Shown piece by piece: positions 44,045 to 53,239 of a stretch of 64,000 nt of DNA (positions are counted from its first letter, which is position 1; each line of letters begins with the position of its first letter). Below the pieces are notes generated by a model. The model was not told the DNA's origin. It did not search any database and saw only the letters and a list, made by a program, of their open reading frames with translations. This stretch comes from Bacillota bacterium (GTDB taxonomy: Bacteria; Bacillota_I; Bacilli_A; Erysipelotrichales; Erysipelotrichaceae), in contig JAEWFD010000012.1 in assembly GCA_023388995.1 (NCBI GenBank), positions 1-64,000 of the forward strand, in the 5' to 3' direction. The position numbers and the translations under genes are program-made.

Positions 44045-44716
44045 TTATTTTTTGGAGATTTCATGATCAAGCCGCTCTAAAACGATTGTTTCCGCAATCA
44101 CAAGCAGATGATCTTCTGGTTTTAAAATAAATTCAGGAGCAAATGCTACATCTGTCGTTTTTTCATGAGCACCGCGAATGCCAATGACATTGATGCCGAA
44201 CTGGCTGCGCAATTCCAATTGCCGCAGTGATTTCCCAACCCATTCTTTGGGAACAATCAACTCAACAATGCTGTACTTGTCGTCAACTGCAACTAAATCG
44301 GAAATATTATAACTCAGTAAGCTTTTCGCTGTACGTTCGCCAATTTCTTTTTCCGGCCGCACCACGCGATCCACACCCATCGTTTCCAAAATTTTCATCG
44401 CTGTTTTATTCTTGGCTTTCGCAACAATATAAGGAACACCCAATTCTCTTAAATTCAAAACAGCAAGCAGCGTATTTTCCAGATCACTTCCGGTTCCTAT
44501 AATTGCAACATCAAATTCCCCGGCACCAATTACCCGCAATTGCTCGATATTGGTCATATCTGCTTGTACTGCCTGCGATACCATTGGGGCAATGCGATCC
44601 ACGCAAGTGATGTCCTGGTCTACTGCCAATACTTCATGTCCATATTCAGATAGCGTTTTAGCGACCGTTGATCCAAAGATACCCAGTCCTAATACGAGAT
44701 ATTGTTTTTTTGCCAT
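44045..44716 (-). CDS. ktrA: K+ uptake regulatory subunit, TrkA/KtrA (RCK)
   Basis: 223 residues. RCK_N Rossmann domain with LGLGIFGSTVAKTL and VDQD, then RCK_C domain (~135-223). Peripheral ring on the KtrB channel, gated by ATP/ADP and often c-di-AMP in this phylum. Eight bases after the ktrB stop. Confidence 0.93.
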   Translation of the reverse strand: MAKKQYLVLGLGIFGSTVAKTLSEYGHEVLAVDQDITCVDRIAPMVSQAVQADMTNIEQLRVIGAGEFDVAIIGTGSDLENTLLAVLNLRELGVPYIVAKAKNKTAMKILETMGVDRVVRPEKEIGERTAKSLLSYNISDLVAVDDKYSIVELIVPKEWVGKSLRQLELRSQFGINVIGIRGAHEKTTDVAFAPEFILKPEDHLLVIAETIVLERLDHEISKK

Positions 44717-44724
44717 ACTTCCTC

Positions 44725-46110
44725 CTAGCCAATTTGCACATGATCGTGCGGATATTGGATTTCATTTTTATATATACTGGATCTTTTACTCATTGATACT
44801 CCAACTGTCATGACACCTACGCGGCCGATATACATCAATAAAATCATCGCAATCTTTCCGGTTGCATCTAAAGTTGGTGTCAAGTTCAAGGATAAACCAA
44901 CGGTAGCAAGCGCTGAAACAGCTTCAAACCACAGCTCCAGGAATGTTCCTTCTTGGGCGATTACGCAAAACAGCACCATGATAAATAAAAAGCTGAAACT
45001 CAAGCCCATGATTGCCAAAGCTTTTGCCAAGTTATCTTTGCTGACTTGCTTCTTGAACAAAGTAATGCTGCCTACGCCGCGCAGTTCATTGAAAATACCC
45101 AGCACCACCAGCCCGAAGGTGGTTGTCTTAACTCCTCCGGCGGTACCTCCCGGTGATCCTCCAATGAACATATATAAGATCATAATCATGGCCGTTGCCG
45201 GATAAATCTTCCCGAAATCAATCGTACTGAATCCCGCCGTTCGCAAGGTTGTGGATTGGAAGAAGGATGCAACGATCTTTTCCCACAACGTGTAGTCTTT
45301 CATAGTGCCCGGATTTTGTGATTCCAGGATAAAAATGAGAATTGTTCCGCTGATCAGCAAAAACAACGTCATAAACAAAACAAATTTTGTATGCAATGTC
45401 AGCGACTGCAGCATTTTTCGCACGGACAGCTTGTTTCTAAGTCCTTTGCGAACATGATCTGTCACATCAAACCATACCATAAACCCAATTCCTCCCAGAA
45501 TAATCAAGGAAGTTGTCGTTGCATTAATCACAATGTTATGCACATACGGCTGCAGGTTGGCAGGACCGATATTATCAAACCCGGCATTCACAAATGCCGA
45601 TACCGCTGTAAACAAAGATACAAACAGTCCCTTTTTCAGCCCAAACTCAGGTACAAACTGGGTTGCATAAAGAAGAAAGCCTGTCCCCTCGATAATGGCA
45701 ACATATTTCATAATCCTGCGTAAAATAACTCCGACATTTGTCGTTGATGTAAGACTAAGGGCATCTTGCATCAGTCCCCGTTCTGACAGTTTCAGCTTAT
45801 GTCCTCTTGATACCATCAAAACCGCCACTATTGTCATGAACCCCAGTCCGCCGATTTGCATCAAAAAGATCAAAACGACTTGTCCAAACCAAGTATATTG
45901 TTCAGCAACAACAATTGGCGTCAAACCGGTAACGCAAGTATTAGATGTAGCTACAAACAAGTTATTCAAATACCCGGCACTAACACCTCCAACATTGCTT
46001 ACCGGCAATTCCAGAAGCAGTGATCCAATCAGGATCACCAGAAAAAAGCTAATCAGAATGGTACGTGTCGCGGGCCATGGTTTTCGCTTCTTCGAATGAA
46101 ACTCTCCCAT
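44725..46110 (-). CDS. ktrB: K+ uptake transporter, KtrB/TrkH family
   Basis: 461 residues, four M1-P-M2 repeats with selectivity-filter segments around SNTCVTGLTP, AFVNAGFDN, TLRTAGFSTID and ATVGLSLN. Imports K+ (often Na+-coupled) with KtrA. A likely promoter lies at 46180-46208. Confidence 0.94.
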   Translation of the reverse strand: MGEFHSKKRKPWPATRTILISFFLVILIGSLLLELPVSNVGGVSAGYLNNLFVATSNTCVTGLTPIVVAEQYTWFGQVVLIFLMQIGGLGFMTIVAVLMVSRGHKLKLSERGLMQDALSLTSTTNVGVILRRIMKYVAIIEGTGFLLYATQFVPEFGLKKGLFVSLFTAVSAFVNAGFDNIGPANLQPYVHNIVINATTTSLIILGGIGFMVWFDVTDHVRKGLRNKLSVRKMLQSLTLHTKFVLFMTLFLLISGTILIFILESQNPGTMKDYTLWEKIVASFFQSTTLRTAGFSTIDFGKIYPATAMIMILYMFIGGSPGGTAGGVKTTTFGLVVLGIFNELRGVGSITLFKKQVSKDNLAKALAIMGLSFSFLFIMVLFCVIAQEGTFLELWFEAVSALATVGLSLNLTPTLDATGKIAMILLMYIGRVGVMTVGVSMSKRSSIYKNEIQYPHDHVQIG

Positions 46111-46179
46111 ATATTTTCTTTCACCTCATGCTTATCTCACAGATAAAGCGAGAACTATCATAGCACTTTCAAATTAGAA

Positions 46180-46208
46180 ATGATACTATTTTTACATATT
46201 TTTTACAA
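46180..46208 (-). promoter_or_regulatory. ktrBA promoter
   Basis: Minus strand TTGTAA (46203-46208), 17-base spacer, TATCAT (46180-46185). The ~65-base leader seems too short for a ydaO c-di-AMP riboswitch. Confidence 0.45.
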
Positions 46209-46310
46209 ATCTGATAATAACCATATGAAACGTATAAGTAGAATGCGCTTTCCTTGTCTGAAAGTTCTCTTTTTATCCTGCTTTATGGTACAATAGGTAC
46301 GGAGGATGTT

Positions 46311-47168
46311 ATGCGATCATTCAAACATGTCTACATAGAAATCATTAACAGCTGTCAATTTCATTGTTCTTTTTGTCCAAAAACGAAACGAAAACCGCAA
46401 GTGATGACACAAGAAGAATTTAAACATATTCTTTCCGAGGTACAGCAGCTGACAGATACCATTTATCTGCATGTACTGGGCGAACCTTTGCTGCATCCGC
46501 AATTAGATGCCTTGCTTGCCATTGCCGCTGACTTTCGTCTTTTTGTAAATATCACAACCAATGGCTATTTGCTAAACGCAATGGCACCAATCTTGCTGAA
46601 GCATCATCATATTAAAAAGATCAATATCTCTCTTCATAGTATGGAAGATATTGGGCAAAATGCATATTCTTTGTCACAATATCTAAAGGAAATTACTTCC
46701 TTTGCAGATCAGGCAACCCGCCAAATTCCCACAACCATCATGTATCGCCTGTGGAATACCAATGGTCAGTATGGGGCCATTTTAAACTATCTGCAGGACT
46801 ATTATCAGCCCCAATTCCCATTGCTTCCTGAAGCAAGCCCGCAAAACGGGCATCGTTTGGCATACCGTATTTTCCTGCATCAGCAGCATGCATTCGAATG
46901 GCCTGTTCAGGCACAGCAAAAACAAGCCGCCTTGCACGATGGCTGCTGTCTTGCTTTAAAGACTCATATTGCGATTTTAGCTGACGGCACTGTTGTTCCA
47001 TGCTGTTTGGATAGTGAAGGACAGCTGGCATTAGGCAATATTCATAAGACACCGCTCATCGATCTGCTGCAAACACCCAAAGCAACAGCAATGCGGGAAG
47101 GATTTCAAGCACAAAAAGCTGTCGAAGCACTTTGCCGGCAATGCACCTATAAGCAGCGCTTTGAATAA
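46311..47168 (+). CDS. radical SAM/SPASM protein
   Basis: 285 residues from ATG after GGAGG. Radical SAM cluster CQFHCSFC (CxxxCxxC) near residue 14, then HVLGEPLLHP. The C-terminal SPASM-like part has CLALKTH..., VVPCCLDSEG and CRQC, likely binding a second Fe-S cluster. SPASM proteins modify peptides or sugars; no peptide precursor was seen next to it, so the substrate is unknown. An extended -10 (TGGTACAAT) lies at 46286-46294. Confidence 0.9.
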   Translation: MRSFKHVYIEIINSCQFHCSFCPKTKRKPQVMTQEEFKHILSEVQQLTDTIYLHVLGEPLLHPQLDALLAIAADFRLFVNITTNGYLLNAMAPILLKHHHIKKINISLHSMEDIGQNAYSLSQYLKEITSFADQATRQIPTTIMYRLWNTNGQYGAILNYLQDYYQPQFPLLPEASPQNGHRLAYRIFLHQQHAFEWPVQAQQKQAALHDGCCLALKTHIAILADGTVVPCCLDSEGQLALGNIHKTPLIDLLQTPKATAMREGFQAQKAVEALCRQCTYKQRFE

Positions 47169-47172
47169 TCCG

Positions 47173-47197
47173 GACTTGTTTCAGGCAAGTCTTTTTT
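47173..47197 (+). terminator. terminator of the radical SAM gene
   Basis: GACTTG/CAAGTC (47173-47178, 47186-47191), loop of 7, six T. Confidence 0.85.
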
Positions 47198-47228
47198 CAT
47201 GAAAACTCCGCTAGCCTGCGCAAACGAT

Positions 47229-47268
47229 AAAAAAAGCCATTTATATCACGGGATAAATAGCTTTTTTT
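47229..47268. terminator. second, bidirectional terminator
   Basis: AAAAAAAGC/GCTTTTTTT outer arms with ATTTAT/ATAAAT inside. It serves either direction. On the minus strand another hairpin GTAGAT/ATCTAC at about 47292-47307 lies nearer the PfkB gene. Confidence 0.75.
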
Positions 47269-47412
47269 ACTATATTTATAGAAGAGGGAAAGTAGATTTT
47301 TATCTACACTTAGACTATACCATTGAAATGTGTTGAGAATGTGAAAATAAGATGAAAATAATTTTATTTTTGAAAATTTTTTACTTTCTACTCAAAACCC
47401 TCTTTTACACTC

Positions 47413-48336
47413 CTATAATTCTCTGATGATTACTTGTTTTTGGTAGTCCTGAACCGTGTCTAAGCTGCCGACTGCAATTTCATCTCTGGCAACTGCGGCA
47501 GTAGCACATGCGATTGAAAAAGATGCCAATTCTTCGATGGAAGATTCTTCCTGCAAACACTTTACAATGCCCGCCAGCATCGCATCACCGGCACCAACCG
47601 TATTCACAACAGTTACTTCCAAAGATTCGCAGTATATTGTTTTTTCCTCACTTACGAAAAGTGCTCCATCGGAACCCAGGGAAACAATAAACAAACCAAC
47701 TCCTCTGGTAATCCACTCCAAGCAATAGCGTTTAATTTCTTTAATATCTTCAAATTTTACTTGCGCAAGGCGTTCCAGTTCCTGCAAATTTACCTTCACT
47801 ACATCCGGCAGGCTCTCCAGCGCCGGCTTAATCCACGGCATGTCGCAGCTGACCATGACTTTGCCATGCCGATGACGAATAATTGCCATCAACTTCACAT
47901 ACACATCGTCTTCCAGTCCCTTTGGTGCCGAGCCCCCCAATACACACCAGTCATTCGCCAAAATATCACGAGACAGGCAGTGCTGCAAAATCATAAATTC
48001 TTTATCTGTTACATCTGGTCCAAACTCATTGAACTCGGTAATTGTATGGTTGGTTAAATCTCTGAATTTATGGTTGACACGCGTATTCTTTGCAATGCGA
48101 ATAAAATGGGTATTCAGTTCGCTGCATGCTTCTACAAGCATATCCCCGTTTTGTCCGCCAACAAAGCCATAGACGGTGGAAGTCGTTCCCAGCTCATTTA
48201 AAACACGAGCAATATTAATCCCTTTACCGCCGGGAAAATCACTTTTTTCCAATACACGGTTTAGTGCATTGATATCTACTTGATGAATATCATAATAGCG
48301 GTCCAGTGATGGGTTAATTGTAACTGTCTGAATCAT
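47413..48336 (-). CDS. fruK: PfkB-family sugar kinase (1-phosphofructokinase-like)
   Basis: 307 residues. NPSLDRYY start, FPGGKGINIARVL, and NTVGAGDAMLAG with the catalytic Asp: the 1-phosphofructokinase/tagatose-6-phosphate-kinase subfamily. No PTS or repressor gene adjoins it, so fructose versus tagatose metabolism is undetermined. Confidence 0.88.
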   Translation of the reverse strand: MIQTVTINPSLDRYYDIHQVDINALNRVLEKSDFPGGKGINIARVLNELGTTSTVYGFVGGQNGDMLVEACSELNTHFIRIAKNTRVNHKFRDLTNHTITEFNEFGPDVTDKEFMILQHCLSRDILANDWCVLGGSAPKGLEDDVYVKLMAIIRHRHGKVMVSCDMPWIKPALESLPDVVKVNLQELERLAQVKFEDIKEIKRYCLEWITRGVGLFIVSLGSDGALFVSEEKTIYCESLEVTVVNTVGAGDAMLAGIVKCLQEESSIEELASFSIACATAAVARDEIAVGSLDTVQDYQKQVIIREL

Positions 48337-48452
48337 GTTATGTCTCCTTTTTCTTTATTCTAGCATTTGTTTCTGCGAATTCCCATATCAAAGTGGCGTT
48401 TTTGTGTTTTTTAGGCAATAGACTTTCTTTGCCACCATTCTATCATGCTTTC

Positions 48453-48926
48453 TTATACTATATTTTTCCGGTACAATCCTGCATGCGCATCAAATATGAA
48501 TTGATTGGCTTCCAATACCTTGATAGAAGGAATATTGATTTTCCCATCTTCGACAGCTGGATCAGCAACAATACAAGTAACATCCGAGTTATCTTCCAGC
48601 ACTTGATGACAGATAAGTTCTACAAGCCGTCTTCCGATCCCTTGACCAAGCAGAGAACTTTCTCCGATTGCATAGTCAATTCCATATATTCCTTCATCGA
48701 GTGGATCATGCGAAACATTCGCATAGTGATAATATTGAACAAAGCCTATCGGGCGGTCATGATGCAAGGCAATAAAATGACGGATAAAAGAATACTCTTT
48801 ATAACGGCCATTGATCTCATCCATCCACGCGGAACCTTCCCCAAACCACTTAGCGATATATTCCTGGGCAAGCCACGACTGAACCAATTCAACATCCTGT
48901 TCTTGCAATGTTCGTAATATGTACAT
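48453..48926 (-). CDS. GNAT acetyltransferase, AAC(6')-Ib-like
   Basis: 157 residues. Acetyl-CoA motif LGQGIGRRLVELI, preceded by GIDYAIGES, and N-terminal WLAQEYIAKWFGEG, resembling AAC(6')-Ib (WLNRxHIVEWWG, LGKGLGTKLV). It may acetylate aminoglycosides or a natural amine; resemblance was judged by eye. GGAGG precedes the ATG. Followed on the same strand by a MATE pump gene upstream of it. Confidence 0.8.
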   Translation of the reverse strand: MYILRTLQEQDVELVQSWLAQEYIAKWFGEGSAWMDEINGRYKEYSFIRHFIALHHDRPIGFVQYYHYANVSHDPLDEGIYGIDYAIGESSLLGQGIGRRLVELICHQVLEDNSDVTCIVADPAVEDGKINIPSIKVLEANQFIFDAHAGLYRKNIV

Positions 48927-49029
48927 GCCTGTTTCCTCCGCAATTGCCTTATTTCATTATTATAGCAAACAATAGAAAAAAGTGCCAAATATCCTTTGAT
49001 ATTTAACACTCTTCAACAAAACATCATGC

Positions 49030-50439
49030 TTATAATTGAATTTTCGTCCAATCCCCTTTGTGAAAGCGCATGTAATTTAAAGTCAGCCGCATACATTGAT
49101 CAATGAATAATGCAAACCAAGCCCCAAGCACCTCAAATCCAAAGGTAAAGCAAAGCAAGTAAGTAGATAACGGACGAATTAATGCCGTGGATAACATGGC
49201 AACTCCCGCTACATACTTCGTATCACCAGCGCCCCGCAGGCATCCTGAAATAACAATTTGCGAGGTTTGGATATGCGTCGTAAACGCAATAATCATCATG
49301 ATCTGTGATCCAACCGCCAGAACATCGGAAGAGCGATCAAACAGTCCAATAATCTGATACCGGCCTAAAATGAAGATCACAAACAAAACCGTGGAAATCA
49401 TAAAGGAAATACGCTGCAAACATTTTCCATAAATCTTAGCGAGATCCGGGCGCTTAGCACCCAAAGATTGCCCCATTAAGGCACTTCCTGCTACTGCCAA
49501 TCCATCGCCAAATGCAAATGACAGATTGATCACCTGCATCCCGATTTGATAGGTCGCAAAGGCAACAGTCCCTAATTCCACGACAATGCGGGCATTCAGG
49601 AAAAAACCGATGCGGAAAAATGCTTGTTCTAAAAAAGCACTCCCAGATACCATCGACAAACTTTTCATCGTATCTTTTTGGAAACCCCAATGATCTTTTT
49701 TGGAAACAAACAAGAAGCTGTCTTGATAGCGGGTAATCGAATAGACTGACATAATAAACGCAATAAATAAGCCGATATTTGTTGCAATTGCTGCTCCGGC
49801 AACTCCCAGCCGCGGAAAGCCGAAGTTTCCGCCGATCAATAAATAGTTAAAAACAACATTCACAAGGTTGGCAGTAATATTGGTCCGCATGGATATCTTG
49901 GAATTTCCGACGCCCCGCTGGGCCGCATTAATCGTCATGCTCATTGAGTTAAATACCAAACCGGTACAGATCACCTTAAAATAAGTCGTTGCATCCTGAA
50001 TCAAATCCGCTTTGGCTCCAGCCAGCCGCATGATATCTTCCGCAAATATGAATCCCAAAATAGACAGGGTTAAGCTCGCAAACAAACACAGCAAAATGGA
50101 TTGGCGCATGGCAGCATTGGCACGCTCCTGATCCTCTTCACCTTTCCGGCGGGCAATAATCGCAGTAACACCGGCATTCAACGAGAAAATCACAGATAAT
50201 AAAATAAGCCGAGGTTGCCCGGTCAATCCAACCGCAGCAATTGCCGAGGTTCCCAGAACACCCACCATCATCATATCCACAGAGCTGATGACGCTCACGA
50301 GTGCCGATTCTACAATCGACGGCCACGCAATGCGAAATGCCCTTTCATAGATTTCTTTTGTTGTTGGAATTGGTCCAACGCGTTTTTCTTCAGGGATCCA
50401 TCGATCGATGGACAGCACCTGATGTAGTAACTGTTTCAT
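49030..50439 (-). CDS. MATE family efflux transporter
   Basis: 469 residues from ATG after GGAGGAAGAAGG. Two halves of six helices, with the MATE signatures WPSIVESALVSVISSVDMMM and QVINLSFAFGDGLAVAGSALMGQSLGA. Exports drugs or cationic metabolites coupled to Na+ or H+. Substrate unknown. Confidence 0.93.
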   Translation of the reverse strand: MKQLLHQVLSIDRWIPEEKRVGPIPTTKEIYERAFRIAWPSIVESALVSVISSVDMMMVGVLGTSAIAAVGLTGQPRLILLSVIFSLNAGVTAIIARRKGEEDQERANAAMRQSILLCLFASLTLSILGFIFAEDIMRLAGAKADLIQDATTYFKVICTGLVFNSMSMTINAAQRGVGNSKISMRTNITANLVNVVFNYLLIGGNFGFPRLGVAGAAIATNIGLFIAFIMSVYSITRYQDSFLFVSKKDHWGFQKDTMKSLSMVSGSAFLEQAFFRIGFFLNARIVVELGTVAFATYQIGMQVINLSFAFGDGLAVAGSALMGQSLGAKRPDLAKIYGKCLQRISFMISTVLFVIFILGRYQIIGLFDRSSDVLAVGSQIMMIIAFTTHIQTSQIVISGCLRGAGDTKYVAGVAMLSTALIRPLSTYLLCFTFGFEVLGAWFALFIDQCMRLTLNYMRFHKGDWTKIQL

Positions 50440-50533
50440 CCTTCTTCCTCCATCATTAGGGTATTGTAGTCCTTTTACAAGAAAATTACAATTCATATTG
50501 CCGTTTATTTCGAAACAAAATGTAACCATGCTA

Positions 50534-50580
50534 TAAAAAAAGCATCACTTCATATCCGCAAGCGGATATGAAGTAAATGC
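50534..50580 (-). terminator. terminator embedded in the mscS-like 3' end
   Basis: ACTTCATATCCGC/GCGGATATGAAGT (50547-50559, 50562-50574) includes the last codons (SYPLADMK), then seven T on the minus strand. Confidence 0.85.
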
Positions 50581-51579
50581 TACTTGAATTTCTTTTTGAT
50601 TCAAAATTTGCAGGATTTTAAACTGCAATTCTTCTTGAATTGCTAAGAAGGTATCATAACCCTCATTCGGAATAAAACACTCCACTAAAATTTCGAATCC
50701 CATGATGGAGATATCTTCCAAATACACACGAACAGACTTAGCAAACACCTTCTCATGCTGCGTCAGAAGAATCCGCATTTCCTGGATACAAGTTTCTAAA
50801 AGTTTCTGAACTGTGGATGGATGCAATTGCAGATGCAGCTGTATTCTTCGCCGTCCGCGCTTGCTCCAATTGGTAATTTGCCCATTTACCAGTTTCGCAT
50901 TGGGCATTGTGATCAAAGCATCTTCAAACGTTCGTATTTTCGTAGAACGAATGCTGATGGTTTCCACAATACCTTCGAACTCCGGTGTTTCAATCCAGTC
51001 TGCAATCACAAAAGGTTTGTCAATCACAATCACTATGCAGCCAAAGATCTGGCTTAACACATCCTGTGCAGCCAAGGCAACAGCCAGACCACCTAATCCC
51101 AGCCCCGCCAGTACACTTTTTACATCATAGCCAATTTCTGATGCTGCCATCATGATGGCAATCATGAGAATGGCGCTTTTAAGGATAGTGTGCAGAAGGC
51201 GGAACAATGTGTTGCTGACCGAACTTCCTAAAAAAGGACGGCCGAGGTTTTTCTGGTGCAACAACGTAACTATATTCATTCCCAGCCAAGCTGCCCATGC
51301 TATTCCCGTAATTTTGATGATATGCCGGCCCAGCAAAGGCGGCAAATAAACACCAAACAACAAATATCCTAAAAGGAATATCAAGCCCCACTTCAAAGGC
51401 AGCAGCAGTGCTTGCAAGGACCTCGCAAGATCCTCATATTTCCTATGAAACAAACGTGCCAGACCACGCAGAAGAAGTTCCAGCACTTTTCCCCGCAATG
51501 AAGCCGAAAGACCCAGCAGAACAATTGCTCCGATGATGCGCAAGGAAAACGGACTGAACAGATCTAAAAATTCCTGCAT
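50545..51579 (-). CDS. MscS-type mechanosensitive channel
   Basis: 344 residues. About four N-terminal helices, then the pore helix with GLGLGGLAVALAAQDVLSQIFG and the beta domain IADWIETPEFEGIVETISIRSTKIRTFEDALITMPNAK (a family signature spread over positions ~190-225). Opens on membrane tension to release solutes. Start lies 15 bases after the M24 peptidase stop. Note: motif here is described in pieces; the pore region is at ~155-180. Confidence 0.92.
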   Translation of the reverse strand: MQEFLDLFSPFSLRIIGAIVLLGLSASLRGKVLELLLRGLARLFHRKYEDLARSLQALLLPLKWGLIFLLGYLLFGVYLPPLLGRHIIKITGIAWAAWLGMNIVTLLHQKNLGRPFLGSSVSNTLFRLLHTILKSAILMIAIMMAASEIGYDVKSVLAGLGLGGLAVALAAQDVLSQIFGCIVIVIDKPFVIADWIETPEFEGIVETISIRSTKIRTFEDALITMPNAKLVNGQITNWSKRGRRRIQLHLQLHPSTVQKLLETCIQEMRILLTQHEKVFAKSVRVYLEDISIMGFEILVECFIPNEGYDTFLAIQEELQFKILQILNQKEIQVAFTSYPLADMK

Positions 51580-51594
51580 GGCTCACCTCTTTTC

Positions 51595-52632
51595 TTATTT
51601 TGGGAAATGATTCAACACTTCAGCTCCATGTTTTTGCACAATCACAAGATCTTCAATTCTGACCCCGCCGATTCCCGGCAAATAAATGCCCGGTTCAATG
51701 GAGAAACACATGCCCGCTTCTACCGGATGCGTATTCACTTTGCTGACATCCATCGGCTCATGAACATCCAATCCGATGCCATGCCCCGTGCGATGAACAA
51801 AATAGTCGCCATAACCTGCCTCTGCAATCACATTTCGTGCTGCCGCATCAATATCACAGAACCGCACACCCGGCTTCACAGCCGCAATCGCTGCAAGATT
51901 CGCCTGCTTTACAATCTCATAGATGGCAGTCATGTCTGGCTGCGCAAATACGAAGGTCCTTGTCATATCACTGCAATAAGAGTCCAATACAAGTCCCATA
52001 TCGATAATCGCAACATCCTGCTCCTGCAAAACCCTGCCGCAAGCACAGCCATGGGGATCACTCGACACATCGCCAAAAGCCACAATCGGCGGAAACGATG
52101 CCTGCACATGGCATTCCCGATGCTTCTTTAGAATAAATTCCTCTACCTCATAATCGACAATGCCCGGTTTCAGAATGCTGCTTACTTCCTCCATAATACG
52201 ATCATTCAAAAGAGATGCCTGCCGCATCGCCTGCTGCTCTGCTTCTTCTTTGCGCAACCGCAAGCCATCTACCAGAAACGAACCAAGCTGCATGTTGCCA
52301 GCCCGTTGATTCATAAGCGGCAGCAAAATACGAGCTGGAAGCGCCTGATCAACAGCGAGCATCCCCTTATTTAAATACTTCTCTACTAGTGTTACCACAT
52401 CTGTGCCATCTTCATAAGAAAGTAGATCAAACACTTCACTTTCCGCACAAGGAAACAGCTGATTCAAAAATAACAGCGGTTTGCCTTCCGGTTTCACCAG
52501 CAACCCTAAAAAGCGCTCTCCGCATGAAAACTTGCGGTTAATCAAATACTGAATTGCTATAGGATCACAAAGCAACAGCTGTGTCATATCATGTTCTTGT
52601 AATTGCTGCTGCAAGGCTTGGATTCGTTTCAT
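51595..52632 (-). CDS. M24 metallopeptidase (Xaa-Pro aminopeptidase-like)
   Basis: 345 residues. Creatinase N-domain (~1-120) and pita-bread domain with five metal ligands: Asp (IDMGLV), Asp (SDMTRT), His (GHGIGLDVHE), Glu (SIEPGIY), Glu (RIEDLV). Cleaves dipeptides or Xaa-Pro peptides in the cytosol. Starts directly after the ogt stop. Confidence 0.93.
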   Translation of the reverse strand: MKRIQALQQQLQEHDMTQLLLCDPIAIQYLINRKFSCGERFLGLLVKPEGKPLLFLNQLFPCAESEVFDLLSYEDGTDVVTLVEKYLNKGMLAVDQALPARILLPLMNQRAGNMQLGSFLVDGLRLRKEEAEQQAMRQASLLNDRIMEEVSSILKPGIVDYEVEEFILKKHRECHVQASFPPIVAFGDVSSDPHGCACGRVLQEQDVAIIDMGLVLDSYCSDMTRTFVFAQPDMTAIYEIVKQANLAAIAAVKPGVRFCDIDAAARNVIAEAGYGDYFVHRTGHGIGLDVHEPMDVSKVNTHPVEAGMCFSIEPGIYLPGIGGVRIEDLVIVQKHGAEVLNHFPK

Positions 52633-53115
52633 TTATAAATACCTCTTTTCCAGTTGTAACAATTGTTCCTGTATATTGGTATGCGAACCCGCATAGCCAA
52701 TCAACGTCTGCTTGGATGAGATCACCCGATGGCAAGGAATCACAATCGGCAAATGATTGCGTTTGTTTGCCTGACCGACTCCCCGCACTGCTTTAGGATT
52801 ATCGATTTGCTTCGCGATATTCAAATAACTCTGGGTCATTCCATAGGGGATTTTTAACAATGCATCCCATACTTGCCTTTGAAACTTAGTACCTTCATAA
52901 GCAATCGGAAATGTAAATACTTTTCGCTCCCCCGCGAAGTATTCCGCAAGTTGTTTTTGCTCTTCGGCCAAGCATTGTTCGTCTTCCTTGCTATGATAGT
53001 ATTCCACAAACGTTTGATGATCTTCCTCAAATAGAGAAACACAAACAAGTGCCTGCTCTTTTTTCACCAAAAGCAATCGTCCGATGGCTGTTTGCAGCCA
53101 TGCATGATAGTACAT
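52633..53115 (-). CDS. ogt: methylated-DNA-[protein]-cysteine S-methyltransferase
   Basis: 160 residues. Active site PCHRVI; FQRQVWDALLKIPYG and GVGQANKRN precede it. Repairs O6-methylguanine by suicide transfer to the Cys. The ATG (MYYHAW) behind GGAGTG is chosen over the preceding TTG. First gene of an operon with the peptidase and MscS. Confidence 0.94.
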   Translation of the reverse strand: MYYHAWLQTAIGRLLLVKKEQALVCVSLFEEDHQTFVEYYHSKEDEQCLAEEQKQLAEYFAGERKVFTFPIAYEGTKFQRQVWDALLKIPYGMTQSYLNIAKQIDNPKAVRGVGQANKRNHLPIVIPCHRVISSKQTLIGYAGSHTNIQEQLLQLEKRYL

Positions 53116-53239
53116 CAAATCACTCCTCTCTTTAACTTTTTTATCAGTATTATTTTACCATGAATTGACAGTCCGGGACTTGGATTTGATAGACAATCCC
53201 CTGAAAATCAAGTAAGATGATAGCAGAAAGGGGATCCTT

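Noticed and set aside
46111..46180. ydaO-type c-di-AMP riboswitch ahead of ktrB
   Set aside because: The leader is only about 65 bases and lacks the conserved motifs.
47229..47268. Insertion-sequence inverted ends
   Set aside because: The arms end in A and T runs, which fits a bidirectional terminator; no transposase is near.
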